From Chrysomallon squamiferum (Eukaryota; Mollusca; Gastropoda; Neomphalida; Peltospiridae), in assembly GCA_012295275.1 (NCBI GenBank), contig CM022665.1, forward strand, positions 41,996,152 through 42,016,151: a stretch of DNA of 20,000 nt, read 5' to 3'. Under the pieces are notes generated by a model that was not told the origin of the DNA, searched no databases, and saw only the letters and a list, made by a program, of their open reading frames with translations. Both the position numbers and the translations under genes were made by a program. This document shows positions 1-10,729 of this stretch, one piece after another (position 1 is the first letter of the stretch; each line of letters begins with the position of its first letter).

Positions 1-447
1 TTTTATAAATCAGTTCCTGACTTTTACCAGGTCGTAAATATTTACAATGAATCGGATCTCTTAATTCGGCATGTTCTAGATTCTCGTTTTGGAAAGTAAT
101 CAATCTAACGAACAGCAGACGACTAACAAAACGTACCTCACAAAAATATGGGCCACTCAAGTCACAGGAAGCGGGTCACTCCGCCAGTGGTGGAAACAAC
201 ACGACAGAAGATGTTGTTTTCCGGTTTACAGGACCTGAGTGATGAGCAAGGACTCTGAGTGGAATCAATATTTGTGAAGAGTTCCGGGACTCAGAGATGA
301 CATTAAAAAAAAAAAAAAAAAAAAGCTGATATCTTGTTCGTGCAAGAGCCAGGAGATACGGTTTAGTGGTTGCGAAATGCAGAGACATTCAGTACGTTAA
401 AGGATCGATACTTTTTGTACCGCCATTATTAAAACTGTTATACAAGA
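1..447. other. Unique non-coding sequence, no gene seen
   Basis: This is moderately complex sequence interrupted by a 20-base poly(A) run at 305-324. The longest minus-strand frame here (176-388) reads through that run as a block of phenylalanines and has no recognisable domain, so I treat it as chance. No RNA gene, splice signal or repeat relationship to the rest of the window was found. Confidence 0.5.
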
Positions 448-575
448 AAAAAAAAATGTTGTTGTAATTATTATTATTATTTTTATTTATTTATATATTT
501 ATTTGTTTGTTTATTTATTTATTTTGTTTTGTATAATGATGTTTTTTTGTTTTGTTTTTTTTGTGTTTTTTTTGT
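448..575. repeat. T-rich low-complexity tract (TTA, TTTA, TTTG)
   Basis: A short TTA array runs into degenerate TTTA and TTTG tetranucleotides and then T-runs broken by single G bases. This is low-complexity sequence with no coding signal. Confidence 0.75.
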
Positions 576-798
576 TGGAAAGTGCAGTCTTATTGTTCCA
601 GTCAACACAAGCGAGTGCAGTGGTCCAAAAATGAACAAAATTTTATTTATTTTATAGAATTTTCTCTTTTTACTTGCATTATTTTATTTTAATACGTTTT
701 TCTTAAAGTGCTGCATCACCAAAAGTGAAATGAACTGACGTTAAACATAATATGTCACGTTATCAAAATGTATGTACTACATATTTTACTAAGGTATT

Positions 799-921
<123 letters not shown>

Positions 922-2090
922 ATGAGCTGTACTATAATACGTACAAGATTACCAGTTTTCTCTGATCAATACGTAACTGTTACACAGATTACAGAAAACA
1001 GCAGAGAAAGTCTGGATATTCTCGTAGTGAAGAAATTTTGATGTGTCAGTCTCTTTTGATCTGCAACCTTGAGAAATACATATGTGTGTGTTGTCTGTGC
1101 ATTTTATGCGTAAGTCTGTCATTTCATCCATCGATCTCTTCGTCTGTCCATTCTATTTATCGGCACACAACTATTTTCTGTGTAATGGACGTAATAACTG
1201 ACGTTTTAAATCCTATCAATTTTGCGACATACAATCCCCCCCCCCCCAAGGCTTTTGTCAGAGAGCGTGCCTGTCGCAGACGAACTTCACAACAGCTTGC
1301 TCTGATTAGCACGTTCTTTTTTTTTTTTTTTTTTTTTTCATTCGTTTCAAAACTTACAAAAATCCAATCTCAAAATGCTAGATCATAAATTTAAACGGTC
1401 TAGACTACAAAACACCTGCAATGCACTGCACTGCACAACGGCTACGACAACGTGACAAAAGAACAGCACAGAATTTCATTTAACTCAGAAATACTTTGGA
1501 GTCTGGTCTCTCATAAAGGGTTACGAGTATAAAGACCCGAGCCGGCCATCACGTCACTCTGTTCATTCTAACCGTCTTTTTAGACTGGCCCAAGATGTGA
1601 CAAGCCAGACACAACATCTTAAATAAAATGAAATTACAGCGCATGGTGTGTGTCGGCTCAATTAACGCGTTTGATTCGGTTGATTGTTCGCCGATAAGTG
1701 CAAGCCTTCGGTGCAAGCTTTTTAATTTGATACAGCTGAGACGAGCTAATGCAGGCAATTTGTTAGTGAAGTCCAAACGCAAAAAGATTCGCTAATGAAA
1801 TCGTCGTCTTTCATATACTCGGCAATAAGAAATTATCTCTTTTGAGGAAAAAAAAAAAGGAAAAAAAAAAAAAAATAAAAGGACCGTATGTCTCCCTATA
1901 ATTAACTTAAATTTCGTCATTTCATACGCTGAAATTTATGTAAGTAAGTAAGTAAGTGAGAAAGTACGTATTTAAACCAACAAACAGATAATAGCTTCTT
2001 TAGCCCCTGTTATAAATTTATACATCAAAAATTAATTAAGATATATACGTGTGTTTTGTTTGGGTGTTTGTTGTTTCATTGCTTGTTTGA
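922..2090. other. Mostly unique sequence with small homopolymers, no gene seen
   Basis: This block of about 1.17 kb is mostly ordinary-complexity DNA. It contains a C12 run at 1236-1247, a T22 run at 1317-1338, an A-rich run at 1849-1876 and a short (GTAA)n at 1940-1958. Its best frames are a plus-strand one crossing the C and T runs (1038-1388) and a minus-strand one at 1549-1782 (77 codons). Neither shows a family motif, a signal peptide or a plausible splice-site arrangement. The stretch around 1440-1790 is complex enough that conserved non-coding sequence cannot be excluded. Confidence 0.5.
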
Positions 2091-2397
2091 TTATTATTAT
2101 TATTATTACTTTATCTGTCTGATTAATCACTGCAACTGTGTAATATATTCTGATGACTAAATGAAATGTACTACCCATACAGAGAGAAACATTTTGGACA
2201 TCCAAACTGATAAACAGAAAATTAGATAGACGGATGGGTGGATGGACAAATGGACGGAAGCGCAGTCTGACTAACGAGAAGACATAAATGGGTACATCCA
2301 ACGAAAACAAAGACAATTAAATTCGATATTGGCCTTAAAATGACATTTTAACAGCAAAATGTACTCCAGCGGTGAATCGTAGAAGGTGTTAATGAAA

Positions 2398-2540
2398 ATG
2401 GTCTCCAGTCACCAGTGTTACAGCCAAAGTGCAGACGTCGGGAAAATGCACTTTTAGCCGTAACGCCGTAACGAATCCCTGCTGTACAAGATCTTTAGCA
2501 TGGGATCGAAACGATAATACCGGCGTAAGCTGGAGACCAT
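2398..2540. repeat. Possible MITE-like element with 11-bp inverted ends
   Basis: ATGGTCTCCAG at 2398-2408 is exactly matched, inverted, by CTGGAGACCAT at 2530-2540. This would define a 143-bp element with short terminal inverted repeats, flanked by AAA on both sides. An 11-bp inverted pair within about 200 bases is expected roughly once by chance in 20 kb, so this is only a candidate. A minus-strand frame over the same bases (2389-2580, 63 codons) shows no domain. Confidence 0.2.
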
Positions 2541-2610
2541 AAATCCTTAACAACACGGAAAGCTTGTGAATGTTAAACACACAGAGAGGGTAAAAAGTAC
2601 TTTAAAGTGG

Positions 2611-2722
2611 GCTGTTGAACCGAAGCCGTATAATCTTAGGTCTGCAGTTTAGTAGCGACACAAAAGTAGGTTATTAGGTCATTTCCGTATTCCACCAATA
2701 AAATATAAGCAGCAAATATTTC
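2611..2722 (+). repeat. Dispersed repeat, copy A
   Basis: About 110 bases here align with 5467-5590 in the same orientation. Shared blocks in order are CTGTT-AAC, GAAG-CGTATA, TCTG-A-TTTAGTA, a longer ATTAGGTCATTTCC, then CCA and AAATAT near the end, with matching spacing and scattered substitutions and small gaps. Colinear matches of this kind indicate an old interspersed element, probably a SINE or MITE fragment. I do not recognise the family. No poly(A) tail or clear target-site duplication is visible, and the strand given is arbitrary. Confidence 0.6.
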
Positions 2723-2744
2723 CTCGCGTACGACTGGTTGCACG

Positions 2745-2838
2745 ATTTTTATTTTTTTTTTTTTTTTTTTTTTTTACGTTACAAAAGTACGATTATGTGT
2801 ATTATGTAAATTATGTCTGCTGAATTTCAGGCTTGTTT

Positions 2839-2872
<34 letters not shown>

Positions 2873-2935
2873 GTTACAAAAGTACGATTATGTGTATTAT
2901 GTAATTATGTCTGCTGAATTTCAGACTTCTTTCAT
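2745..2935 (-). repeat. 95-bp tandem duplication: poly(T) plus 65-bp unique unit, two copies
   Basis: A poly(T) run ending at 2775 is followed by 65 unique bases (2776-2840). A T30 run (2841-2870) is then followed by almost the same 65 bases (2871-2934). The two unique parts differ by one single-base gap and two substitutions near the end, so the duplication is recent. Read on the minus strand, each copy is a short sequence ending in poly(A), as a retroposed transcript end would look. A simple unequal exchange between two poly(T) runs explains it equally well. Confidence 0.85.
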
Positions 2936-3069
2936 CTATCATTGATTTTACTATTATGAGTCTGAATTTGTATTATTATATTTCAAATATAGATACGTTA
3001 TTTTGCATGTGTGTATGTATATGTGTATAATTATTTTTTATGAATACAAAAAATTGAAAGTAATTTTTA

Positions 3070-3070
3070 T

Positions 3071-3101
<31 letters not shown>
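3070..3101. repeat. (TA)n then (GATA)n
   Basis: A short compound microsatellite: about seven TA units, then about five GATA units. Confidence 0.85.
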
Positions 3102-3102
<1 letters not shown>

Positions 3103-3299
3103 ATTAATATATAATATCTGTCATAAAAATGAAACTGAAACGGTTCACTATATATCTAATAATACACTCATACGTTTACCTTTACGACTGTTACCAAAAC
3201 GGTTCTTAAATCAGAATTTTCTCCCGATGTCTTAGGAAAGACTAGACTGACTCTTTTATACTCAGACTCATAATTTTCTCACTTATCTGCCATTTTGAT

Positions 3300-3420
3300 A
3301 GACTCTGGTCCCAGTGGGGTCTGCTATCATTTCTCAAGGTCGCAGGTTAAAGAAGTGTGGCATGACACACATCGAAATGTCTTCACTGGGGGAACGTCCA
3401 GGCATTCTCTATCGTTTTCT
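3300..3420 (+). repeat. Possible degenerate tRNA-derived SINE fragment
   Basis: The stretch has a box-A-like TGGTCCCAGTGGGG near 3307. About 35-40 bases later comes CAAGGTCGCAGGTT, resembling the variable loop and T-arm entry of tRNA-derived SINEs. The following box B is badly degenerate (GGTTAAAG instead of GGTTCGA). Spacing fits a tRNA head but sequence support is weak, and it may be unrelated unique DNA. Confidence 0.2.
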
Positions 3421-3539
3421 TTAATCTCTGTATGCTGAGTGTGCTGAACAGAGAAAACTAGTAATCTAGTTCATACTTCATTAACGTTCAAACTGAAGTC
3501 ATCAAAGCGGTGAATATCCTTTTAGTTAAATAAGCTAGT

Positions 3540-3650
3540 TTTCTTCTTCTTCTTCTTCTTCTTATTATTATTATTATTATTACTATCATCATCATCATCG
3601 TCATTATTATTATTATTATTATTACTATCATCATCTTCATTATCATCATC

Positions 3651-3697
<47 letters not shown>

Positions 3698-3865
3698 TAT
3701 CATTATTATTATTATTATTAGAGGTACTAACAGTACCAGTTGTTGTTGTATTAAACTTAATAATATTATTATCATAAATCACATCATTGATATTGCTGTT
3801 GCTTTTAATGTTATCATCAACATTATCATCATTATAATCAGGATTATCATCATCATAATCGTAAA
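3540..3865. repeat. Compound trinucleotide block (TTC, TTA, ATC)
   Basis: (TTC)n at 3540-3562 passes into (TTA)n, then ATC and ATT/ATC mixtures to 3720. Scattered ATC-rich sequence continues to about 3865. The minus-strand frames over it translate to poly-isoleucine or Asn/Asp/Lys runs and are products of the repeat, not proteins. Confidence 0.93.
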
Positions 3866-4338
3866 AAATAAACCAAAAAATGTAAATTTGAAAAAAATGA
3901 AAAAAAGACGAATTTATTCCGAATTGATAACCGAGTTAGCTGATGCGAGTTTTATTATTATTACCACTGTTATTAAGTACTGTCATCAACACTAGTATCA
4001 CAATGACTACTGGTGTATCATATAACATTATATACAGCAGGGGAACCCAATACGCCAATGTAGTGCGAATAGATCGCGCGCCTTCCAGTGCAAGTCATCA
4101 GAGTAATAAATGCATTCAGTTGTATTGTGCCATAAAGAGTTCATGTAGTGATGCCAGGTGCGGCAACAGGATCTGCATACATTAAGTTTACTCAGTACAT
4201 ATACAAATGAATATATTTTTTGCATTTTTTAACACAGGCAGATCATGTTGACCCGGTCGTTTTTAAAAACGTTGCTTGCAAGCTGAACAAGATGGGCCCC
4301 CCTAAATATAGAGTGTACTAATAACAAAATGCAAATCT

Positions 4339-4339
<1 letters not shown>
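3866..4339. other. Unique sequence, no gene seen
   Basis: Ordinary-complexity sequence with two opposing short frames (3943-4185 plus, 4028-4225 minus) that overlap each other. Neither shows recognisable domains. The plus frame starts in TTA-derived leucine codons. I see nothing convincing here. Confidence 0.45.
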
Positions 4340-4374
<35 letters not shown>

Positions 4375-4440
4375 TTAATTTTCTTTGTCTTTATTATTAT
4401 TATTATATTATTTTTTTTTATTTTTATTTTTTATTTTTTT
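4340..4440. repeat. Poly(T) run and T-rich tract
   Basis: About 30 T bases (4340-4369) are followed by a short TTA array and further T-runs broken by A. Low-complexity DNA. Confidence 0.9.
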
Positions 4441-4550
4441 TAATAATACGTATCAACTGAAAGAATGCTATTTAAAATTATTAAACTTGAAATTATTTAT
4501 TTGGTACAATGAGCAAGATGGACTTTATATTATAACAAAAAACCGTATGC

Positions 4551-4628
4551 AAAAAAAAAAAAAAAAAAAAAAATGATAATAATGCTGATGATGATGATGG
4601 TTATGGTGGCGTAATGATGGTGGGGGTG
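4551..4628. repeat. Poly(A) run followed by GAT-rich repeat
   Basis: An A23 run at 4551-4573 leads into an imperfect GAT array with GGT interruptions. Poly(A) joined to a simple repeat can mark the 3' end of an old plus-strand retroposon, but no body homologous to another copy was found upstream. Confidence 0.85.
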
Positions 4629-5267
<639 letters not shown>

Positions 5268-5466
5268 TCTATCGCTTTCGCTCTAAGAAATAACGGTACA
5301 GTTGAAACAATAATACCGAGATTAGAAGGAAAATATAAATCATACAAAAAATAATAATAATAATTAGCGTTTTGAGTACTCCTGTACTTGAAATTTCATA
5401 ATAATAATAATAACAGAATTTAAAAAAGAGACCCCACCCACCCACCCCAAAAATGCACCCACTGAG

Positions 5467-5590
5467 CTTCTGTTAAACGAACTGAAGACGTATATGATTT
5501 CAGATCTGTACTTTAGTACCATCACAGAAATGTATTAGGTCATTAGGTCATTTCCACCATTACAGTTAGATATGTATCGTCAAATATGGT
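5467..5590 (+). repeat. Dispersed repeat, copy B
   Basis: Partner of 2611-2722 in the same orientation. It shares the diagnostic ATTAGGTCATTTCC and flanking blocks. In this copy ATTAGGTC is doubled, while a short segment present after TTTCC in copy A is missing. The divergence looks old. No complete element boundary or target-site duplication can be fixed from two copies alone. Confidence 0.6.
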
Positions 5591-5869
5591 ATATTAAAAT
5601 GAATAATCAAAACGGATTTAGGTTATCGTAGCTTGGAATTAGGGCTTTCATGGAACCTAATAAAAGACGTTAGAAGTACCAAGAAGCGATCTTGTAGTGC
5701 AAATAATTTATGGTGGATGAATATCAGCGACTTTAACATATAAACAAGAATAAATGTATTTTATCGTCAAAGCTCGTCTTACGTTTAAGCCATCAGCTTA
5801 CGGAGAAGATTGTCTTAGTGAAAATGAATAACGACCATTATAGAAGGATCAATAATTTTGTTAACACAT
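5591..5869. other. Unique sequence, no gene seen
   Basis: Ordinary-complexity AT-rich DNA with frequent stops in all frames. No repeat relationship or RNA signature was recognised. Confidence 0.4.
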
Positions 5870-5971
5870 GACCTAGCCGCACGAAGGATCTCGAGCTTTA
5901 ATGATGCAATGTTAATATTTAGTTGCAACCCAAAACGAGCCTCTCGTACGATCTCCTTCGGTTTCGACAGA

Positions 5972-6025
5972 CACGTGATATTTTAATGCAGACGTAAACG
6001 ACGAAAGGGAAGAAGACTAAAACAG
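5972..6025 (+). other. Possible non-coding exon ending at a consensus 5' splice site
   Basis: CAG|GTAAGT at 6023-6031 matches the metazoan 5' splice-site consensus at every position, with the cut after 6025. About 54 bases upstream a pyrimidine-leaning stretch ends in GACAG (near 5971), a plausible 3' splice site. Together they bound a purine-rich segment. All three forward frames of that segment contain a stop near its start, so it could only be an untranslated exon, or one whose true acceptor lies elsewhere. A nine-base donor match occurs by chance well under once per 20 kb on both strands, but one motif is not proof of splicing. Confidence 0.2.
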
Positions 6026-6031
6026 GTAAGT

Positions 6032-6861
6032 TACTGGTGTACAGTTACTCATTTTTAGAAGTATACATTTTCACATTCTCAATTTGATATGGTGAAGAAA
6101 AAAAGATGTGAAAAAAAAAAAAATTAATAAATAAAAAACCAAACAACAAAGGAATTAACGATGACTGAAGGTACAAGATACGGATGAACGAGTGAATGAA
6201 ATTCAAGTAAAGTTAAGTACAGAAAGAACACTAATTCATTTTCCATTGTTAGTTGCCAGATATTTGATATTTTGACAAGCAATTTTCAGACGAAACCTGC
6301 TACTTTTCCCATTATGATTAAAACGTCTGTTGTATGCATAATTCCATGCACACGATGTATAATCATTAAAGGGACAGTGTCTGGAACGGGAAATAGCTCG
6401 CGCTAGCAATGTAACATTAATCCACGTCATATTCCCGAACTGACAGGATGTAGATTATATAATATATAACATTAACCTACAGAGCAACAAACAAAATAAT
6501 TATTTATAATCCAGAAATAACGAAAGTTAATAATAATTACCCAACCATAACGGTTTTTATCTTGTTTTTATTGAGTTAAAACGTATATATATATATATAA
6601 AAAAGCCTTTAGTAATTACGCGAAAGGCATAAAGAATAGTTATACACTTTTCGTTCTGTGATGTGTTATTTATATTTATAACCCATTAAACTTCAAGCAC
6701 GCCTTCCGTGGGCGCAACGTCGAAAAATAATGGAAGTCCTCTGCACTGATTTCCAGTATCTCGTTTCCTCTCGAAAGGAAAACATTAATGTCACCACTTA
6801 ATCACAATGTCACCGTTATCCGATCTCTCCTGCTGAAAGAAAAGATTAACAATGTCCTGAT

Positions 6862-6865
<4 letters not shown>
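6032..6865. other. Unique AT-rich sequence, no gene seen
   Basis: It contains a short A-run near 6111-6123 and a (TA)n tract at 6583-6599. A minus-strand frame of 64 codons at 6236-6430 has no recognisable domain. A small GCCTTT/AAAGGC hairpin near 6605-6628 has an AT-rich loop. Nothing here supports a gene. Confidence 0.45.

Positions 6866-6904
<39 letters not shown>
6866..6904. repeat. Poly(A) run, 39 bases
   Basis: The longest homopolymer in the window, followed by GAAGAA. It may be the tail of an old plus-strand retroposon, but the sequence just upstream matches nothing else seen here. Length in an assembly is unreliable for such runs. Confidence 0.93.
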
Positions 6905-6906
<2 letters not shown>

Positions 6907-7263
6907 AGAAATAAATCGAAAGGAAATCTTCCATTATTGATTTTGGCAAGTCAGAAGAAGCCCATGGGACCTAACATGGATAATATTTTGTATAGTTTCA
7001 CCAAAACCTAAACACATCGGTTCAGAACTCTCGTCCTCAAATGATGGGGATTAAAACGGTGGGTGAAAAGATGTACTGATGGATAGACGGGTGGAATGCC
7101 ATGCACAGATACAGATAGACAATCGTAAGATTGACTGACGGTTTAATATACAGAAGGGCAGACGTATACATAAATACGTACATACATTTAACATACATGC
7201 ATTTTTACATATATGCATACACGCATATACACACGTACATCGTATATAGCAGCACATCGCAAG

Positions 7264-7293
7264 ATATATATATATATATATATATGTATTCAG

Positions 7294-7380
<87 letters not shown>

Positions 7381-7409
7381 GCTCTTATAAATACAAGAGA
7401 GAGAGAGAG
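7264..7409. repeat. (TA)n, (GA)n and a short satellite (GA)n
   Basis: (TA)n at 7264-7285 is followed after a few bases by (GA)n at 7292-7377 with one dinucleotide slip at 7310-7311. A second small GA run lies at about 7396-7409. This is the only long array in the window with GA rather than CT on the plus strand. The Arg-Glu frames across it are repeat translations. Confidence 0.95.
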
Positions 7410-8338
7410 CTAACGCTTTGGTTTTTATTTCCATTAGAGTAAATAAACAAATCAGTAACTCAGTGAAGTTTGACAACTCGACCGAACGCTAAAACTTGAT
7501 CTGTGAAACCTGAAGACACGACTGCCACTGAATAAATTGTAATGAGGCAAAAAAAAAAAAAAAAGAGACTAGAATCGCGTTATGTGATATCTCAGGTTTT
7601 CTACAGGGAGAATGAAAAGTCGAGAAGTTCTTTGATTAATTTGAAAATTTTAAAACATGACAGACGACACGACGCCAGAGACTTCGCGAAATTTTTTTTT
7701 TTTTTTTTTCATTTTCTATTGTTTTTTTTTAATGTCTCTTGACATCTCCTCTCTTTGATGAATTACTGAGAGACGTAATTAAAACTGTTAATATACCCCG
7801 ATACATATCAATATTCTGTCGTTGTTGTGCTGATGATATTTAATTAAAATTTTAAGTGTTTCGACTATGTGTCTGTCTACTTATCCATTCCGTTTGTACA
7901 TCCATTCAGTGGTTATTATCATTGTATATTGGTTTTCATTACGCATTTTTGTCAAATAAAATCACCAATTTCAGTGACCAACATATTTTTTTTTTTTTTT
8001 TTTTTAAATAAAACTTTATTTACATTTATTAATTTTGTACGCCAAAACATCACTTGAGCATCAAATAATTCTGCAAAATCGCAAAAAAAACACAAAAAAA
8101 AAACACAAACAAACAAGCAAAAATGATTAATCGTAAATATACGTCTAATCAGTATAATTTTCAGTAATCTGTACACATCTTGTCATTTGCTGGATTCCGA
8201 GTCAGATGAGTTACAAATTATTTACACGTGTCAGGTTATTAAAATCACTTTTAATTTGTTTGAAAAAAAAATGATACTTTTCTCATTAAAAACAACATCA
8301 GCAGCCAGCGAAAAGACGAGACCAGAAGCTACCGTAGT
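7410..8338. other. Unique sequence with several homopolymers, no gene seen
   Basis: It holds an A run at 7547-7564, T runs at 7692-7709 and 7986-8005, and A-rich ACAAA sequence around 8082-8120. The open frames over these (7542-7742, 7869-8057, 7952-8176 minus) are interrupted by homopolymer-coded Lys or Phe runs and have no family signature. Confidence 0.45.
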
Positions 8339-8858
8339 GTGTGAATATGTTAACAGAGACAGTTAATATGTGAATATGTTAACAGTTAGAGACAGGTAAT
8401 ATGTGAATATGTTAACAGAGACAGTTAATATGTGAATGTGTTAACAGTTAGAGACAGGTAATATTTGAATGTGTTAATAGAGACAGTTAATATGTAAATG
8501 TGTTAGTAGAGACAGTTAATATGTGAATGTGTTAACAGAGACAGTTAATATGTGAATATGTTAACAGTTAGAGACAGTTAATATGTGAATATGTTAATAG
8601 TCAGAGAAGTTAATAGTCACAGAAGTTAATATGTGAATGTGTTAATAGAGACAGTTAATATGTGAACGTGAAATAGAGACAGTTAATATGTGAGTGTTAA
8701 TAGAGACAGTTAATATGTGAATATGTTAATAGAGAAGTTAATATGTGTTAATAGAGACAGTTAATATGTGAATGTACTAATAGAGACAGTTAATATGTGA
8801 ATGTGTTAATAGAGACAGTTAATATGTGAATGTGTTAATAGTCAGAGACAGTTAATAT
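8339..8858. repeat. Minisatellite, ~29-bp unit, about 17-18 copies
   Basis: Head-to-tail copies share a core GAGACAGTTAATATG followed by TGAATGTGTTAATA. A longer variant of about 33 bases carries an extra GTTA before GAGACAG. Variants differ by single bases (TGTG/TATG, AACA/AATA, CAGTTA/CAGGTA) and by shortened units near 8600-8620, 8690 and 8745. Left-hand units carry GTTAACAG and right-hand ones GTTAATAG, showing directional turnover. Stops occur in every frame, so it is not coding. Confidence 0.95.
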
Positions 8859-9095
8859 TCAAAGAGAGTATTTATTTTCAAACATAATTATACTACATTA
8901 AAAAATAAATTTTAAATAAATTTGTAAAAACAAAACTAAATAAACAATAATTTGTCGTAAAGCAAACTAGTGGGCAAAATGGAAGAAAAAACTAAATGTT
9001 TTTTTTTTCGATAAAAGCTGCATTCATTTGTAAATTGGAAAACACAAATGATAAATTAGATTTTTACCGACAAGAATTATTTTATTTCATTTTAG
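8859..9095. other. AT-rich spacer, no gene seen
   Basis: AT-rich sequence between two repeat blocks, including a short T9 run near 9000. Nothing recognisable. Confidence 0.4.
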
Positions 9096-9182
9096 TTCAT
9101 TTATTTATTTGTTTGTTTGTTTGTTTTATTATTTATTTATTTATTTGTTTGTTTGTTTGTTTTATTATTTATTTATTTATTA

Positions 9183-9222
<40 letters not shown>

Positions 9223-9265
9223 TAATTTTTTATTTTCTATTTTATTTTATTTTTTTTTTTTTTTT
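9096..9265. repeat. TTTA/TTTG block with a 36-bp duplication, then (TTA)n and poly(T)
   Basis: TTTA units followed by GTTTGTTTGTTTGTTTTATT begin at about 9100, and the same series recurs 36 bases later (the G-containing run starts at 9111 and 9147). This is followed by (TTA)n at about 9182-9221 and T-rich sequence. Two frames here encode Leu/Phe/Ile/Tyr runs that mimic membrane helices but are repeat translations. Confidence 0.9.
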
Positions 9266-9493
9266 GCTTGTCGATACTAAAAATCAGCATTTCATTTTGA
9301 CTTGTTTTTTCTATCGTCATACCTCGTATTCAGTCATAACAAGACCTAGAGAAAGAACTGAAGTTGAAAATCGTATTTAAATACGTAATAACAGTCACCA
9401 TGGACAGCTAACCACACCGTGAAGTAATGAAACTATTGCGTAGAACGTAAATAGCTTCCAGTTCCTTTTGACGTGATAATGTGTGTTGATGAA

Positions 9494-9709
9494 GTCATAT
9501 TTCTTGACGTGGTCGTATTTCTTGATATAGTCGTATTTCTTGGTATAGTCATATTTCTTGATATAGTCATATTTCTTGATATAGTCATATTTTTTTGACC
9601 TGGTCGTATTTCTTGATATAGTCGTATTTCTTGATCTGGTCATATTTCTTGACGTGGTCATATTTCTTGATATAGTCATATTTCTTGACCTGGTCATATT
9701 TTTGACGTT
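9494..9709. repeat. 18-bp minisatellite, 12 copies
   Basis: Twelve contiguous units of consensus GTCATATTTCTTGATATA start at 9494. The variable positions are GTCA/GTCG at the start and GATATA/GACCTG/GACGTG at the end. Unit 6 (9584-9602) has one extra base and unit 12 is one base short. Because 18 is a multiple of three, a minus-strand frame (9395-9718, 107 codons) stays open, reading a six-residue repeat. The extra base in unit 6 switches the repeat from a KKYDYI phase to an SRNMT phase, which is what neutral DNA would do. Confidence 0.96.
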
Positions 9710-10229
9710 GATTCCCATGCGTTAGGTACATTCTTAGTCTTCGATTCCATGTAACCATATATCGCTAAGGTCCATATTCGAAAATAGAGAAAAAAAGAAA
9801 AAAAAAATACCCACTGCATTTGGATTATAAATGGCGAGATCTACAAAAATACGTGTCCGACAGTACGACCATTAATTATATTCTGATGCCTTTTCCCTGT
9901 CAGACTTTTATCTTTGCCAAGTCAAAGAAGAGTGTAAATATTTTTAGTAAAACATAATTTTATTATAGACTATTTCGACAATTCAGAGTGACTCTTGGTG
10001 AAGTCACTCATTCGGAAATCATCGGATCTCTTCGTTCATGCCCGTACGCAGGACATTTCTGGTAATGGCGCGGTTGTGTTACTGGTAATTAGGTTGATGT
10101 TTCTGGCTTGGTTGCTCTGTGAAATCGTGCACTGATTTAGAAGCGTAGAGATCAGTCACATTATGTGTGCTGTGTAAATATCCAGGGCAAACTGGTTACT
10201 TTCTACAATTTTGCCAATAATATCAATAA
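9710..10229. other. Unique sequence, no gene seen
   Basis: Ordinary-complexity sequence with a short A-rich patch near 9786-9808. The segment around 10010-10170 has fairly balanced composition, but no frame of useful length and no recognisable motif. An AATCGGATCTCTT-like string occurs at both about 50-63 and 10018-10031, too short to call a repeat. Confidence 0.45.
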
Positions 10230-10621
10230 TTACATATATCTCTATCTTTCTGTATATCTCTATCTGTCCCATCTATCTGTTTCAGTTAAATCTATCGAAC
10301 AATCTCTCTCTGTGTCTCTTTATCTCTCTATTTATTTATGTATCCGCCTATCTACCTATCTATCTGTACATGCATAGATACATATACACACACACATACA
10401 AACATCAATACACACACGCACACACGCACACACACACATGTGTGTATATATAGAAATACATATGTATGTATATGTGTGTATGCATGTGTACATACATATA
10501 GACACACAGTGTGTGTATATATATATAATTAGTGCAGTTTTAATACTTATAATAATAATAATAATAATAATAACAACACTGATGATGATGATGATGATGA
10601 TGATGACGAGGATGATGATCA
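10230..10621. repeat. Mixed microsatellite: TCTA-rich, (CA)n, TATG, (AAT)n, (GAT)n
   Basis: Degenerate TCTA/TCTG tetranucleotides (10230-10380) grade into CA repeats (10384-10440), GTAT and TATA sequence, then (AAT)n at about 10549-10573 and (GAT)n at about 10580-10618. Overlapping frames on both strands are cysteine, tyrosine and isoleucine runs from the repeats. Confidence 0.9.
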
Positions 10622-10729
10622 TGGCAATGACAGTCTGGTTACTACTAAGCTCCTCTAAACAACAAAATATTTCTGAAGATAATATTAATTAAAACCGTAC
10701 ATTACAACTGTCTGGAAATGATACCCTGG

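Noticed and set aside
1549-1782. 77-codon minus-strand frame in unique sequence
   Set aside because: It has no family motif, lies in an AT-rich region where frames of this size arise by chance, and has no adjacent exon structure.
2389-2580. 63-codon minus-strand frame in unique sequence
   Set aside because: No recognised domain. It spans the possible inverted-repeat element almost exactly, and its length is within chance.
3569-3740. Regularly spaced repeats that might suggest a CRISPR array
   Set aside because: The repeats are trinucleotide runs without distinct spacers, in a eukaryotic-style sequence.
8996-9380. Hydrophobic frames resembling membrane proteins
   Set aside because: The hydrophobic residues come from TTTA, TTTG and TTA repeats. 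Two frames give equally hydrophobic products.
9395-9718. 107-codon minus-strand protein with a six-residue repeat
   Set aside because: It follows from an 18-bp tandem repeat. An internal one-base indel shifts the peptide phase, and the non-repeat C-terminal part has no recognisable domain.
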